A program made the position numbers and the translations under genes. 48,632 nt of DNA from Gemmatimonadota bacterium (lineage in GTDB: Bacteria > Gemmatimonadota > Gemmatimonadetes > Longimicrobiales > Gaopeijiaceae): the NCBI GenBank assembly GCA_022826025.1, contig JAJDVR010000028.1:1-48632 (forward strand), in the 5' to 3' direction. Positions 9,477 through 20,519 of this stretch are shown here, in pieces; position 1 is the first letter of the stretch; the number at the start of each line of letters is the position of its first letter. The notes beneath the pieces are model-generated. The model was not told the origin of the DNA, did not search any database, and worked only from the letters and a program-made list of their open reading frames with translations.

Positions 9477-9557
9477 GGACTCCTCCGGGCCAAGTCGTTG
9501 ATAATCTGCTAATTTCCACCCGAGGCACGCCCGTGCAAGTACAGAAAAGGAGAGTGA
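9477..9557. promoter_or_regulatory. Divergent, locally AT-rich intergenic region
   Basis: This 81-base gap separates the minus-strand amidohydrolase from the plus-strand 49-codon ORF and glcF group. Around 9495-9516 it has an AT-rich stretch (GTTGATAATCTGCTAATT) that stands out from its GC-rich surroundings and is a likely place for promoter elements of both directions. No hexamer pair with convincing spacing could be fixed. Confidence 0.35.
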
Positions 9558-9707
9558 ATGGGCTTCGGGTTCGCGGGGCGCGAGATCGGCGACCTGTACG
9601 AATACACCTGCGCGCTGCGCGGCCACGACCGGAGAGACCGGATCGGGACCGTGGTCTTGCGGGAGGGGGAGCGGGCGATGCTCCCGGCGGTGACTGGCCG
9701 CCGCTGA
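9558..9707 (+). CDS. Small 49-residue ORF with good ribosome binding site
   Basis: An ATG at 9558 preceded by AAAAGGAGAG opens a 49-codon frame ending at TGA 9705-9707. The product starts MGFGFAGREIGDLYEY, is highly charged (many Arg, Asp and Glu) and has no membrane segment or signal. I do not recognise it. It lies 64 bases before glcF, so it may be a leader ORF or small partner of that operon, or a remnant of a decayed gene. The Shine-Dalgarno sequence is the main support. Confidence 0.4.
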   Translation: MGFGFAGREIGDLYEYTCALRGHDRRDRIGTVVLREGERAMLPAVTGRR

Positions 9708-9771
9708 GACGGGCGCGGGGAGCGCGACGACGACCCTGGCGCGCTCGCTGGCGGAGCACGAGGAGCGGCTG

Positions 9772-11091
9772 ATGAGCTGCGTGCATTGCGGCTTCTGCCT
9801 GCCCGCCTGTCCCACCTACGTCCGCCTGGGCGACGAGGCCGACTCGCCGCGCGGGCGCCTCTACCTGATGCGCGCGGTGGTCGAGGGAAGGCTCGATCCG
9901 GCGTCGGACGCGTTCCAGACCCACATCGACCGCTGCCTGGGATGTCGCGCCTGCGAACCCGTCTGCCCGGCGGGCGTGGAATACGGCTCCCTCCTCGAAC
10001 ACGCCCGCGAGGCTGCGGCGGAGGCCAGGCCTGCGGGCGGCGCGGCCCGCGCCATCCTGTGGCTCTTCCGCCGCCGCAAGCTGCTTTTTGCGTTGATGGC
10101 CCTGGGGCGCCTCCTGCGCGCCACCGGCATCGCCGCGCTGGGCGCGCGCTTCCTGCCCGCGGCCCTCCCCCGGGTCCGTCTGGGTCTCGGCATGCTGGCT
10201 TCGACCCGCCGGGGGCGCGCTGCCCGAAGGGTCGCATCGCCCGTTTCCTCCCCGGAGGCGGAGGCCCCGGATCCCGCCCCGAGCCTACCAGGACCCCATC
10301 CGCTCGCCGGCAAGCGCGTCGCGGTGCTGAACGGCTGCGTACAGGCCGGGTTGCTGGGCCATGTCAACGACGCCACCCACCGGGTTCTGCGCGCCAACGG
10401 CCTGAACGTCGTGGACGCCTCGGGGCAGCGGTGCTGCGGTGCGCTCCACGCCCATGGCGGAGACCTCGAGGGGGCCCGCCATCTGGCGCGCGTCAACATT
10501 GACGCCATGCTCGGGGCCGGGGCCGAGATCATCGCAGTCAACGCGGCTGGATGCGGCGCGCAGCTCAAGGACTACGGGGAATTGCTCGCGGACGACGAGC
10601 GCTACGCGCGGCGGGCGGCCCGGGTGACGGAGAAGACGCGCGACATCTCCGAGATCCTGGCTGAGACCGGACCTCGCCGGGGAGCGCCGCTTCCGCTGTC
10701 GGTGACCTGGGACGCACCCTGCCATCTCCTCCACGCCCAAGGGGTTTCGGAACCCCCTCTCCAGGTCCTGCGGGCGATTCCCGAGCTGGAGCTCATCCCC
10801 CTGCCCCGGGCCGATGAATGCTGCGGCGGCGCGGGCATCTACGGCATCACCCATCCGCGCCTCGGGGGCAGGATCGGGGCGGACAAGGTAGAGGCCGTGC
10901 TGGGAACCGGAGCGAGCGTCGTGGCGACCTCCAACCCGGGGTGCATGATGCAGATCGGTGGGGGATTGCGGATGAAGGGGGCGCGGGTAGAAGCATGCCA
11001 TCCGGTGGCGCTCCTCGACGAGAGCTACAGGGCGGCCGGCTTCTACGACACGCCCGCCCGCGGGTTGCCCGGCCTGCGGGATGGCGGCTGA
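9772..11091 (+). CDS. glcF: Glycolate oxidase iron-sulfur subunit GlcF
   Basis: A 439-residue electron-transfer subunit. Two 4Fe-4S ferredoxin motifs lie near the N-terminus: Cys 3, 6, 9, 13 (CVHCGFCLPACP) and Cys 55, 58, 61, 65 (CLGCRACEPVCP). Two CCG domains follow, ending in GQRCCGALHAHGGD and ADECCGGAGIYG. In GlcDEF complexes this subunit passes electrons from the FAD subunits that oxidise glycolate or D-lactate, but no GlcD or GlcE gene is visible here. The ATG at 9772 has GAGGAG six bases upstream, yet leaves only two residues before the first cluster cysteine; family members usually have about 20. The frame is open back to 9694 without an ordinary start codon. Confidence 0.87.
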   Translation: MSCVHCGFCLPACPTYVRLGDEADSPRGRLYLMRAVVEGRLDPASDAFQTHIDRCLGCRACEPVCPAGVEYGSLLEHAREAAAEARPAGGAARAILWLFRRRKLLFALMALGRLLRATGIAALGARFLPAALPRVRLGLGMLASTRRGRAARRVASPVSSPEAEAPDPAPSLPGPHPLAGKRVAVLNGCVQAGLLGHVNDATHRVLRANGLNVVDASGQRCCGALHAHGGDLEGARHLARVNIDAMLGAGAEIIAVNAAGCGAQLKDYGELLADDERYARRAARVTEKTRDISEILAETGPRRGAPLPLSVTWDAPCHLLHAQGVSEPPLQVLRAIPELELIPLPRADECCGGAGIYGITHPRLGGRIGADKVEAVLGTGASVVATSNPGCMMQIGGGLRMKGARVEACHPVALLDESYRAAGFYDTPARGLPGLRDGG

Positions 11092-11935
11092 TCCAATGTC
11101 CCGGTGGACGATTCGTCCATTTCGGACCCATCAGGACTACGAGGCCTGCATCGCGCTGCAGGAAGCCACCTGGGGAACCGGGTTTTCCGAACTGGTCCCC
11201 ATGGCGCTCATGATCGTCAGCCAGCGCCTGGGCGGCGTGGCCGCGGGCGCTTTCGATGAAGACGGATCCCTGGCAGGATTCATCCTCGGCCTCTCCGGGA
11301 TCGAAAACGGAAGCCCCGTACACTGGTCCGACATGCTCGCGGTGCGGAACGACTGCCGGGGCAGGGGCCTCGGGATTCGCCTCAAGAGCTATCAGCGCGA
11401 CATGGTGCTGGAGAATGGGATCCGGCGCATGTACTGGACGTTCGATCCGCTCGAGTCGCAGAACGCCTACATCAACTTCGCCCGGCTGGGCATCGTCGCG
11501 CGCGAGTACGTCGAGAACATGTACGGACAGACCGACTCTCCGCTCCATCGGGGCATCGACACCGACAGGTTCGTGGCCCTCTGGCAGCTGGACACTCGCC
11601 GGGTCGAGCGCCGGTTGGCGGAGGAGGAGTCGCCCCCGGCGATCGAGGAGCTCGCGGGGGTGCCGTGCGTGCTCGATTGCGCGCCCACACCACCTTCGGG
11701 CTGGCCCGAACCGGAAACCCGCGAAGCGTTGCGTGCGGATCAGGTCCTGGCCGCCATCCCCTCCGACATCCAGGCCCTGAAGTCGGTATCTCCGGAACTT
11801 GCGGCGCGCTGGCGTGAGGCCACGCGTTCGGTCCTGCAGAGCTATCTTTCGAACGGGTACGAAGTTTGCGAGCTCATTCGGGGAGCACGCGTCTCCTACT
11901 ATCTCCTGAGGAGAATCGGGGAGATATGTCCATGA
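11081..11935 (+). CDS. GNAT-superfamily acyltransferase (COG3375-like), likely N-succinyl/acyl transferase
   Basis: A 284-residue protein whose first 190 residues have GNAT character: IRPFRTHQDYEACIALQEATW at the start, the acyl-CoA loop region NDCRGRGLGIRLKSYQRD, and YWTFDPLESQNAYINFARLG. This resembles predicted acetyltransferases of the COG3375 type. It overlaps glcF by 11 bases and the next gene by four, in an operon with an N-succinylamino-acid racemase-type enzyme. In a characterised Geobacillus pathway a GNAT enzyme N-succinylates D-amino acids for such a racemase, so that role is plausible here. An in-frame ATG at 11096 is an alternative start. The C-terminal 90 residues are unassigned. 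Confidence 0.72.
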   Translation: MAADPMSRWTIRPFRTHQDYEACIALQEATWGTGFSELVPMALMIVSQRLGGVAAGAFDEDGSLAGFILGLSGIENGSPVHWSDMLAVRNDCRGRGLGIRLKSYQRDMVLENGIRRMYWTFDPLESQNAYINFARLGIVAREYVENMYGQTDSPLHRGIDTDRFVALWQLDTRRVERRLAEEESPPAIEELAGVPCVLDCAPTPPSGWPEPETREALRADQVLAAIPSDIQALKSVSPELAARWREATRSVLQSYLSNGYEVCELIRGARVSYYLLRRIGEICP

Positions 11936-13167
11936 CTGAAAAGAAACTCGACTCGCTCCACGTAGCCATCGTCGGTGCCGGTCCGGTGGGGATCGAGGCG
12001 GCGCTGGCCGCTGCCGAAGCCGGGGTCGCGTTCACCCTCTACGAAGCCGGTGCCCATGTCGGAAACAACGTGCTCTCGTGGGGACACGTCGGCCTGTTCA
12101 CGGGCTGGGATCTGAACGTGTCGCCGCGGATGCGGCGGTGGCTGCGACGCGCCGGGCACGAGATACCCTCCGGAGGCGAGCCTCCGACCGGACGGGAACT
12201 CGTCAGGAGGGTGCTTCAGCCCATCGCCGCGCTGCCCGCCATCGGCGACCGCCTGCACCTCGGCACGCGGGTGCTGTCCGTGGCCCGCGAAGGACTTCTG
12301 AAGCACGAGGAGATCGGCAGCGCCGAGCGCGCCAACCTGCCGTTCCGCCTGCTGGTGCGCACCTCCGACGGGGAGCGGATCGACCGCGCGGACATGGTGG
12401 TCGACTGCACGGGCACCTGGGACGTCCCCAACGCGCTTGGCGAAGGCGGCATTCCGGCTCCGGGAGAGGCGGCCGCGGAAGACAGGATCGTACGGCACAT
12501 TCCGGACATCGAAGCGAATCCGGGCGCATGGGCCGGGAAGCGCATTCTGCTCGTCGGGGGAGGTCATTCGGCACAGACGGTCGCGCGGTCGCTCGTCGCC
12601 CTCGCCCAGGGTAATCCGGCGACCCGGGTGACATGGGCGCTCAGGCATCCCGAGCTGCGCCTCCAGCCGATCGCCGGCGACCGCCTGCCCGCACGCAGCC
12701 GTCTCACCCTTGCCGCCCGGCAGCTGGCCACGAGCGATGTGTCCGGCCTCGAAGTCCTCCCGGGCTTCACGGTCAACGGAATGGAGCGCAACGGCGATGG
12801 TCTCAACGTGGTCCTGAGGCGGCGGGACGGCTCCACGGTCGTGCGCCGGGTCGACCGGATCGTCGCCATGTGCGGCTACGTCGGCGACCACGGCCTCTAC
12901 CGGCAGCTCCAGGTGCACGAATGCTACGCGACGGCGGCGCCGATGAAGCTGTCCGCGGCGCTGCTCGCCGGCTCCTCCAGCGACGACTGCCTGGACCAGG
13001 AGAGCTTCGGCGCCGGCACGCTCGGCAATCCCGAGCCCGGCTTCCTGATTCTGGGATCCAAGTCGTACGGCCGGAACAGCACCTTCCTCATGCGTGTGGG
13101 GTGGGAGCAGGTGGACGAGGTGTTCGGGCCGCTGGGAGCGGGTGTGACGCCGGCCCCCGCCCGGTGA
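11932..13167 (+). CDS. FAD/NAD(P)-binding oxidoreductase
   Basis: A 411-residue flavoprotein. The N-terminal dinucleotide-binding fold is VAIVGAGPVGIEAALAAAEAG, and a second Rossmann motif KRILLVGGGHSAQTVA lies mid-protein (about 205-220), as in two-dinucleotide-binding flavoproteins. The motif MVVDCTGTWDVP and a late cofactor-contact region (CGYVGDHGLY) fit this class. The start at 11932 forms ATGA with the upstream stop; an ATG six bases earlier is possible. It sits between the GNAT and racemase genes, so it probably acts on the same amino-acid-derived metabolite, perhaps as an oxidase or dehydrogenase. The substrate is unknown. Confidence 0.78.
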   Translation: MTEKKLDSLHVAIVGAGPVGIEAALAAAEAGVAFTLYEAGAHVGNNVLSWGHVGLFTGWDLNVSPRMRRWLRRAGHEIPSGGEPPTGRELVRRVLQPIAALPAIGDRLHLGTRVLSVAREGLLKHEEIGSAERANLPFRLLVRTSDGERIDRADMVVDCTGTWDVPNALGEGGIPAPGEAAAEDRIVRHIPDIEANPGAWAGKRILLVGGGHSAQTVARSLVALAQGNPATRVTWALRHPELRLQPIAGDRLPARSRLTLAARQLATSDVSGLEVLPGFTVNGMERNGDGLNVVLRRRDGSTVVRRVDRIVAMCGYVGDHGLYRQLQVHECYATAAPMKLSAALLAGSSSDDCLDQESFGAGTLGNPEPGFLILGSKSYGRNSTFLMRVGWEQVDEVFGPLGAGVTPAPAR

Positions 13168-14238
13168 GAATCGACGCGATCGAGGTCCGGGAGATCCGGC
13201 TCCCGCTGCGGGAGCGGTTCGAGATCTCGAGCGGATACTCCGAGGAGCGGCGCATCCTGCTGGTCAGGTTGCACGCCGACGGGGAGACCGGGTGGGCCGA
13301 GTGCGTGGCGGGCGAAGATCCCGGCTACTCGTACGAGACGACGGACACGGCGTGGCACATCCTCGCGGAGTTTCTCATACCCGCGCTGCTGGGCGCGGAG
13401 GTGGAGAAGCCCGCGGACGTGGAGCGGCTGCTCGCGCACGTTCGCGGCCATCCCATGGCCAAGGCGTGTCTCGAGATGGCGTCCTGGGACCTGGACGCCA
13501 GGCGTCACGGCCTCTCGCTCGCGGAAGCTCTTGGGGGCTCCGGTGAACCCGTGCCGGTGGGGGTGAGCGTCGGGCTGCAGAAGAACGATGACCTCCTGGT
13601 CGAGAAGGTCGGCGGGTTCCTCTCGGCGGGCTATCGCAAGATCAAGCTCAAGATCAAGCCGGGGAGAGACGTGGAGATGGTGCGCGCGGTGCGCGAGGCG
13701 TTCCCCGAAGCGCCGCTCATGGTGGATGCCAACTCCGCGTACACGCTGGCCGACCGGGAGCGCCTCGCCGAAATGGACGATCTCGATCTCTTGATGATCG
13801 AGCAGCCGCTCGCCTACGAGGACCTGCACCGGCACGCGCGCCTTCAGGAGGCGCTGGAGACCCCGGTGTGCCTCGACGAGTCCATCCGCTCGGCCGCCGA
13901 CGCCGAGCTGGCGCTGGCACTGGGAAGCTGCCGCATCATCAACATCAAGCCGGGCCGGGTGGGCGGCTTCGGCTCGTCGCGCCGCATTCACGACCTGTGC
14001 CGCTCGCACGGCGTCCCGGTCTGGTGCGGCGGGATGCTCGAGTCGGGGATCGGAAGGGCCTTCAACATCGCACTCGCCACGCTGCCCGGCTTCACCATTC
14101 CAGGCGACATTTCGGCCAGCCGGCGCTATTGGGAGCGCGACATCGTCGACCCGGAGTTCGAGGTGTTCGAAGGGATGATGACGCCCCCCGCCAGACCCGG
14201 GATCGGGGTGACCCCCGACCAGCGGCGCATCGATCGGC

Positions 14239-16044
<1,806 letters not shown>

Positions 16045-16150
16045 GCGCGAAAGCTCGCGGCCCGGGGCGGGCGCTGGAATGGAAGAATGAGCCCCGCCGG
16101 CGATTCGGGCGGCCGGGCCGGGCCCTGTGCCTTCCGCGGCCCGGCGAAGG

Positions 16151-16705
16151 CTACTCGGCCGGTCTTACGTCGATGGTGATCTGCACCGCCAGGTGACCCA
16201 GATCCGCACGTGAGCGGACGGCTTCGCGAATCCGCGGCTCCAGCTTGCCGTAGGCCGCCATCACCCCGTTGCGCAGGTGGGTTCGCAGCAGGGTGAGCGC
16301 GTTCGCGTCCGGTCTGGTCGTCCGGGTCTGCTTGCGGGCTTCCACGAGATCGGCGGGCACGATCTCGAAGGGCACGATGCCGATGTCGTCGTAGCGCTCC
16401 GAGTCCAGGTACTGGATGGAGACCGAAACGTCCCCTCGCGCATGGCAGTGGCTGATGTCGCCGATCGCGCGGAATCGCGACGCCAGCCGCTTGATGTCCG
16501 CGCTCTGAGCCGCGGACATGTAACCGCGGTTGGTCAGACTGAAGATCCGCCGCAGCCGCTCGGTCGGGGTGGCGTCGGCTTCAGGGGCTTCACTGTCGAG
16601 TTCGCGTCCGGTAGCCGCGCGCGCGTAGTGCTCCAGGTTCAGATCGCGATTCCTCTGGCGATCGATGTTGTCAAGGATGCGGTCCGGATTGGTTCTGAAG
16701 CTCAT
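16151..16705 (-). CDS. Protein of unknown function
   Basis: A 184-residue soluble protein with no recognisable domain. The N-terminus is polar (MSFRTNPDRILDNIDRQRNR); the middle contains a helical stretch with LTNRGYMSAAQSADIKRLAS and a more beta-like region SVSIQYLDSERYDDIGIVPF. No signal peptide or membrane helix is visible. A purine-rich Shine-Dalgarno sequence (GAGGGAGAGG) lies just before the ATG, supporting the start. It lies downstream of, and divergent from, the Yip1-like gene. Composition and start context indicate a real gene, but no function can be offered. Confidence 0.65.
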   Translation of the reverse strand: MSFRTNPDRILDNIDRQRNRDLNLEHYARAATGRELDSEAPEADATPTERLRRIFSLTNRGYMSAAQSADIKRLASRFRAIGDISHCHARGDVSVSIQYLDSERYDDIGIVPFEIVPADLVEARKQTRTTRPDANALTLLRTHLRNGVMAAYGKLEPRIREAVRSRADLGHLAVQITIDVRPAE

Positions 16706-16768
16706 GCCTCTCCCTCATGCGTTTTGCTTGTTGGGCACCTGAGGATAACCAGCCCCGCGGCTACAGGC

Positions 16769-16774
16769 TATAAT
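16769..16774 (+). promoter_or_regulatory. Consensus -10 hexamer TATAAT
   Basis: A perfect TATAAT stands out in GC-rich intergenic DNA, 55 bases before the ATG of the Yip1-like gene. No good -35 element lies 16-18 bases upstream (the bases there read TAACCA), so activator dependence or a weak promoter is possible. Confidence 0.45.
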
Positions 16775-16829
16775 GGTTCGGACCGGCAGACCCGTCACAC
16801 GCCCATCCACCACACCGCAGGAGGACGCC

Positions 16830-17513
16830 ATGTCCGATTCATCGTCTCCGTCCCTCCCGTCGCTGCCCGGGAGAGTCGTCGCGGTATTCGTCTCCCCGGG
16901 CAGGCTGTTCGGGCAACTGCGCGACAAGCCCGCATGGGGGGCTACCATGGTCCTCCTGGTGATACTGAACCTCATCATGATGTTCCTCCTCCCCGCGGAG
17001 CTCTTCGAGGCGCAGATCCGCCGGAGCGTTGCGGATGCCGGAATGGGGGAGGAGGAAATCGCCGTGGCGGTCACCGTCGGCCGGTACGCCGGTATTGCGA
17101 TGGCCGGGGTGATGGGGGCCGTGGGCAGCTTTGTCGTCGGTACGGTCCTGTTCTTCGTCTTCGCCACGATGCTCGGCGACAAGGGGCGCTTCCGCCAGTA
17201 TCTTTCCGTCGTCGTGCACGCGCTGGTGGTCTCGTCAGTCGGCGCCCTGGCCCAGGTTCCCCTGAAGCGGAGCGCGGGCGACATGGAGCTCGTGCTCAGC
17301 CTGGGCACCTTCGCTCCATTCCTGGAGGAGGGGTTCCTCCTGAGCTTCCTCAGCGCCATCGGACTCTTCGGGATCTGGTGTGCGATGCTGATGGCGATCG
17401 GGATCACCCGTATCCAGCCCACTCGCAGCTGGGGCGGCGCGTTCTCGATCGTGATGGTGCTGTACTGCATCTTCGCGCTGGGGGCAGCGGGTATCACGTC
17501 GATGGTGTCTTGA
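16830..17513 (+). CDS. Yip1/YIP-domain-like integral membrane protein
   Basis: A 227-residue protein with about five membrane helices (near 37-54, 84-113, 124-142, 160-190 and 203-225). The N-terminus reads LPGRVVAVFVSPGRLFGQLR, typical of bacterial Yip1-domain proteins, in which a short Ser/Pro segment precedes the helices. The ATG at 16830 has CAGGAGG upstream. The role of bacterial Yip1 proteins is not established. It stands alone between a divergent unknown gene and the TRAP permease. Confidence 0.72.
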   Translation: MSDSSSPSLPSLPGRVVAVFVSPGRLFGQLRDKPAWGATMVLLVILNLIMMFLLPAELFEAQIRRSVADAGMGEEEIAVAVTVGRYAGIAMAGVMGAVGSFVVGTVLFFVFATMLGDKGRFRQYLSVVVHALVVSSVGALAQVPLKRSAGDMELVLSLGTFAPFLEEGFLLSFLSAIGLFGIWCAMLMAIGITRIQPTRSWGGAFSIVMVLYCIFALGAAGITSMVS

Positions 17514-17607
17514 CGGACCAGCGCGCCCCGCGCCCTGCTACTGGCGTGGCTGGCCGGGGAGCCCATCTTATATCGGCTTCACCGCGTTCACCCGGGACCC
17601 CGTCGCA

Positions 17608-19488
17608 ATGATCCGACGCATCGTCCTCGCCATCGCCGTCATTGCGGCCTGCTACCACCTCTATGTGGCGGGGGTGGCGCCCTTCACCGCGCTGATCCAG
17701 CGTCCGGTCCACCTCGCGCTCATGGCGTCGCTCGGTTTCCTGGGCCTCGGGGTGCGCGGAGCGCGCGGGCTGTACCGGAAGCCCGGGACGGTGGACGATC
17801 CCGGGGGCGGCTTCCCGGTGCGGCACGTGATTTCCCTGCTGCTGCTGGTGGGCACGGTCCTCAGTTGCGCCTACCTGGTGTCGGAGAACGAGGCGCTGGT
17901 CGGCCGGTCGGCCAATCCGACAACCCTCGACCTGATCGCGGCCGGGATCACGCTGGTGGCGGTGCTTGAGCTGGCGCGCAGGGCCACGGGGTGGGGCATC
18001 GTGGCCGTGGCGATCCTGTCCATCACCTACGCGCTCGCCGGACCCTGGCTGCCCGGCATTCTGGCGCACCGCGGCTACGGCCCCCAGCGGCTGCTCGAGC
18101 AGCTCTACCTCTCCACCGAGGGCATCTGGGGCATTCCGCTGGGGGTGTCGGCGGACTTCGTCTACCTGTTCGTCTTCTTCGGAGCGGTGCTGGACATGGC
18201 GGGGGGCGGGGCGCTCCTGATCGCGCTCGCCGACCGGGTCGCGGGACGGACGAGAGGCGGGCCGGCCAAGACGGCGGCGGTCGCCAGCGCGTTCATGGGC
18301 TCGCTGTCGGGCAGCGCGGTGGCCAACGTGGTGACCACCGGCACCTTCACCATCCCGCTCATGCGCCGGGCGGGGTTCCGGCCCTTCTTCGCGGGTGCCA
18401 TCGAGGCGGCGGCAAGCACGGGCGGGCAGCTCATGCCGCCGGTGATGGGGGCGGGCGCGTTCATCCTCGCGACCTGGACCAACATCCCGTACCGCACGGT
18501 CGCGCTGGCGGCGGCCATCCCGGCCATTCTGTACTACCTGGCGCTGTTCGCCGCCATCCACTTCCGGGCGGAGCAGCAGGGCCTCGACCCCGTAATCGAC
18601 AAGGACCGGCCTTCGGTCATCAGCAAGCTGCACCTCCTTGTCCCGCTGCTGATCATCGTCACGCTGCTGGCGCAGGGCCGCTCACCGATGCGTGCCGCCT
18701 TCTGGGGCGTGAGCACGGCGCTCCTGCTCTCGCTGGCGGTGCCGTCCACCCGGATGAAGCGCAGTGACTACCTGAAGGCGACGCTCGCCGGAGCTTCGGG
18801 GGCGGTTCAGGTGGCGGCGGCGTGCGCGGCGGCGGGGATCGTCGTGGGGGTGGCATCGCTGACCGGGATCGGGCTGCGCATGTCGGAGTTCATCGTCGTC
18901 ATCTCGCAGGGCCAGCTCTTCCCCGCCCTGCTGCTGACGGCAGCCGGATCGATCATCCTGGGCATGGGGCTGCCGACGACCGCCGCGTACGTGGTGCTGG
19001 CCGCGCTCGGGGCCCCTGCGCTGGTGGAACTGGGCGTGCCCCTGCTGGCCGCACACCTGTTCATCTTCTACTTCGGCTGCATCTCCAACGTCACCCCACC
19101 GGTGTCGCTGGCGGCATACGCGGCCGCCGGGGTGGCATCCTCTCCACCCATGCGAACGGCGCTTACGGCGATGTTGCTGGCGATGGCCGGTTTCCTGGTG
19201 CCTTTCCTGTTCGTGTACGCGCCGCCCCTCCTGCTGGAAGGATCCCTCGCGGAGATCCTGCTCACCTCCGGGACGGGCGCCCTCGGCATCAGCGCCATGG
19301 CGGGGGCCGCGATCGGCTTCATCCGAAGGCCGTTGGCGGTCTGGGAGCGCGCCGCAGTGGTGGTCGCGGGCGCGGCGCTTTTCGGTCCATCCCTGATGCT
19401 CGACGTGGTGGGCGCAGTGCTGGGGATCGGGCTCTGGCTCTGGCTGGGACGCAAGCTGCAGGACCCCGCGAGCACGCTTTCCGGCTGA
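17608..19488 (+). CDS. TRAP transporter permease, fused 4TM-12TM subunits
   Basis: A 626-residue, almost wholly hydrophobic protein joining the small and large TRAP membrane subunits in one chain. The first 130 residues contain four helices (DctQ-like). The large-subunit region begins near WGIVAVAILSITYALAGPW and contains DctM motifs GSLSGSAVANVVTTGTFTIP, GGQLMPPVMGAGAFI, LGMGLPTTAAYVVLA and GCISNVTPPVSLAAYAAAG. It drives sodium- or proton-coupled uptake of a solute delivered by a periplasmic binding protein. The TAXI binding-protein gene follows 86 bases downstream, the usual pairing for fused permeases. A TATATC element (17569-17574) may be part of its promoter. Confidence 0.93.
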   Translation: MIRRIVLAIAVIAACYHLYVAGVAPFTALIQRPVHLALMASLGFLGLGVRGARGLYRKPGTVDDPGGGFPVRHVISLLLLVGTVLSCAYLVSENEALVGRSANPTTLDLIAAGITLVAVLELARRATGWGIVAVAILSITYALAGPWLPGILAHRGYGPQRLLEQLYLSTEGIWGIPLGVSADFVYLFVFFGAVLDMAGGGALLIALADRVAGRTRGGPAKTAAVASAFMGSLSGSAVANVVTTGTFTIPLMRRAGFRPFFAGAIEAAASTGGQLMPPVMGAGAFILATWTNIPYRTVALAAAIPAILYYLALFAAIHFRAEQQGLDPVIDKDRPSVISKLHLLVPLLIIVTLLAQGRSPMRAAFWGVSTALLLSLAVPSTRMKRSDYLKATLAGASGAVQVAAACAAAGIVVGVASLTGIGLRMSEFIVVISQGQLFPALLLTAAGSIILGMGLPTTAAYVVLAALGAPALVELGVPLLAAHLFIFYFGCISNVTPPVSLAAYAAAGVASSPPMRTALTAMLLAMAGFLVPFLFVYAPPLLLEGSLAEILLTSGTGALGISAMAGAAIGFIRRPLAVWERAAVVVAGAALFGPSLMLDVVGAVLGIGLWLWLGRKLQDPASTLSG

Positions 19489-19574
19489 GGCAATCGCCAG
19501 TCGCGCTGCAGGCTGATACTTTGTCGCGAGTTTGTGCACTTGCGGCGGGCCACCCCAGCTTCGCAGGAGACCCA

Positions 19575-20519
19575 GTGACCAGAAGAAACCTCATCGCGTG
19601 TGCCCTGATCGCGGCCCTGGCGGCCGCGGGATGTGGCGACGGATCCGGCGGAAGCAGGCAGTTCCGGAGCCTCGGCACCGCGGGCACCGGCGGCATCTAT
19701 TATCCGCTGGGAGGCACCATCGCCAGCCGCCTGTCGGTGCTCGACAGCACCAGCCAGTACACCGCGGAAGTGACCGGTGGCTCGGTCGAGAACATCGCCC
19801 GCCTGAACGCCCGCCAGATGGACCTCGGCATCGCCCTCTCGGTCACCATGTACGAGGCCTACCGCGGCATCGGAGACTACGACGAGCCGATCCCGGGGCT
19901 GCGCGTGGTTGCGCCGCTCTACCCCAACATCACCCACGTGATGGTGCCTGAGGGATCCACGGTCACCGACGTTTCGCAGCTGCGTGGAGGACGGGTGAGC
20001 GTGGGGTCTGCGGGAAGCGGCACCGAGCAGTCGTCGCGTCAACTGCTGCTCGCCCACGGCATCAGCTACGACGACATCAACGTCCAGTACCTCACCTTCA
20101 CCGAATCGGCGAACGCGCTGCGGGACGGCGCCATTGACGGTTCGATCATCTCCGTGGGATACCCGGCCGCGGCGGTCCTGGAGGCGACCACCACGGGCGG
20201 GGCGCGCCTGCTCGCCCTCTCCGACGAGGCCATCGAGGCGATGACCTCCACCTATCCCTACTACTCGCGCGGATACCTCCCCGGGGGGATCTATCCGGGC
20301 GCGGACGAGCCGCTCCAGACCATCGCGATGATGAACTGGATCATTTCCATGGATCATCTGGAGGCGCCGGTGGTGAACCACGTGCTCGGGATTCTGGAGA
20401 ACGAGAGGGAGATCCTGGTCCGCGTCAGCCGCATGGTCGAGCAGGTGGACTTCGCTTCGCTCGATCTGGCTCCCGTGCCGCTGCACTCGGCGACCGAGGC
20501 GTGGCTGACCGATCGGTAG
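19575..20519 (+). CDS. TAXI-family TRAP solute-binding lipoprotein
   Basis: A 314-residue binding protein. The N-terminus (VTRRNLIACALIAALAAAGCGD) is a lipoprotein signal with lipobox LAAAGC, so the mature protein is probably lipid-anchored. The TAXI hallmark is FRSLGTAGTGGIYYPLGG, followed by GGSVENIARLNARQMDLGIA and GSAGSGTEQSSRQLL. Known or proposed TAXI ligands include glutamate and related organic acids, but none can be assigned. The start is GTG at 19575 with GCAGGAG nearby. Its 3' end overlaps the next gene by 19 bases, which ties uptake to the following hydrolase. Confidence 0.92.
   Translation: MTRRNLIACALIAALAAAGCGDGSGGSRQFRSLGTAGTGGIYYPLGGTIASRLSVLDSTSQYTAEVTGGSVENIARLNARQMDLGIALSVTMYEAYRGIGDYDEPIPGLRVVAPLYPNITHVMVPEGSTVTDVSQLRGGRVSVGSAGSGTEQSSRQLLLAHGISYDDINVQYLTFTESANALRDGAIDGSIISVGYPAAAVLEATTTGGARLLALSDEAIEAMTSTYPYYSRGYLPGGIYPGADEPLQTIAMMNWIISMDHLEAPVVNHVLGILENEREILVRVSRMVEQVDFASLDLAPVPLHSATEAWLTDR

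Noticed and set aside
7753-10002. Long minus-strand frame continuous with MoxR (over 700 codons upstream)
   Set aside because: It is a shadow of the amidohydrolase in a GC-rich genome; its translation is repetitive Arg/His/Pro/Gly sequence, and MoxR homology begins at 7752.
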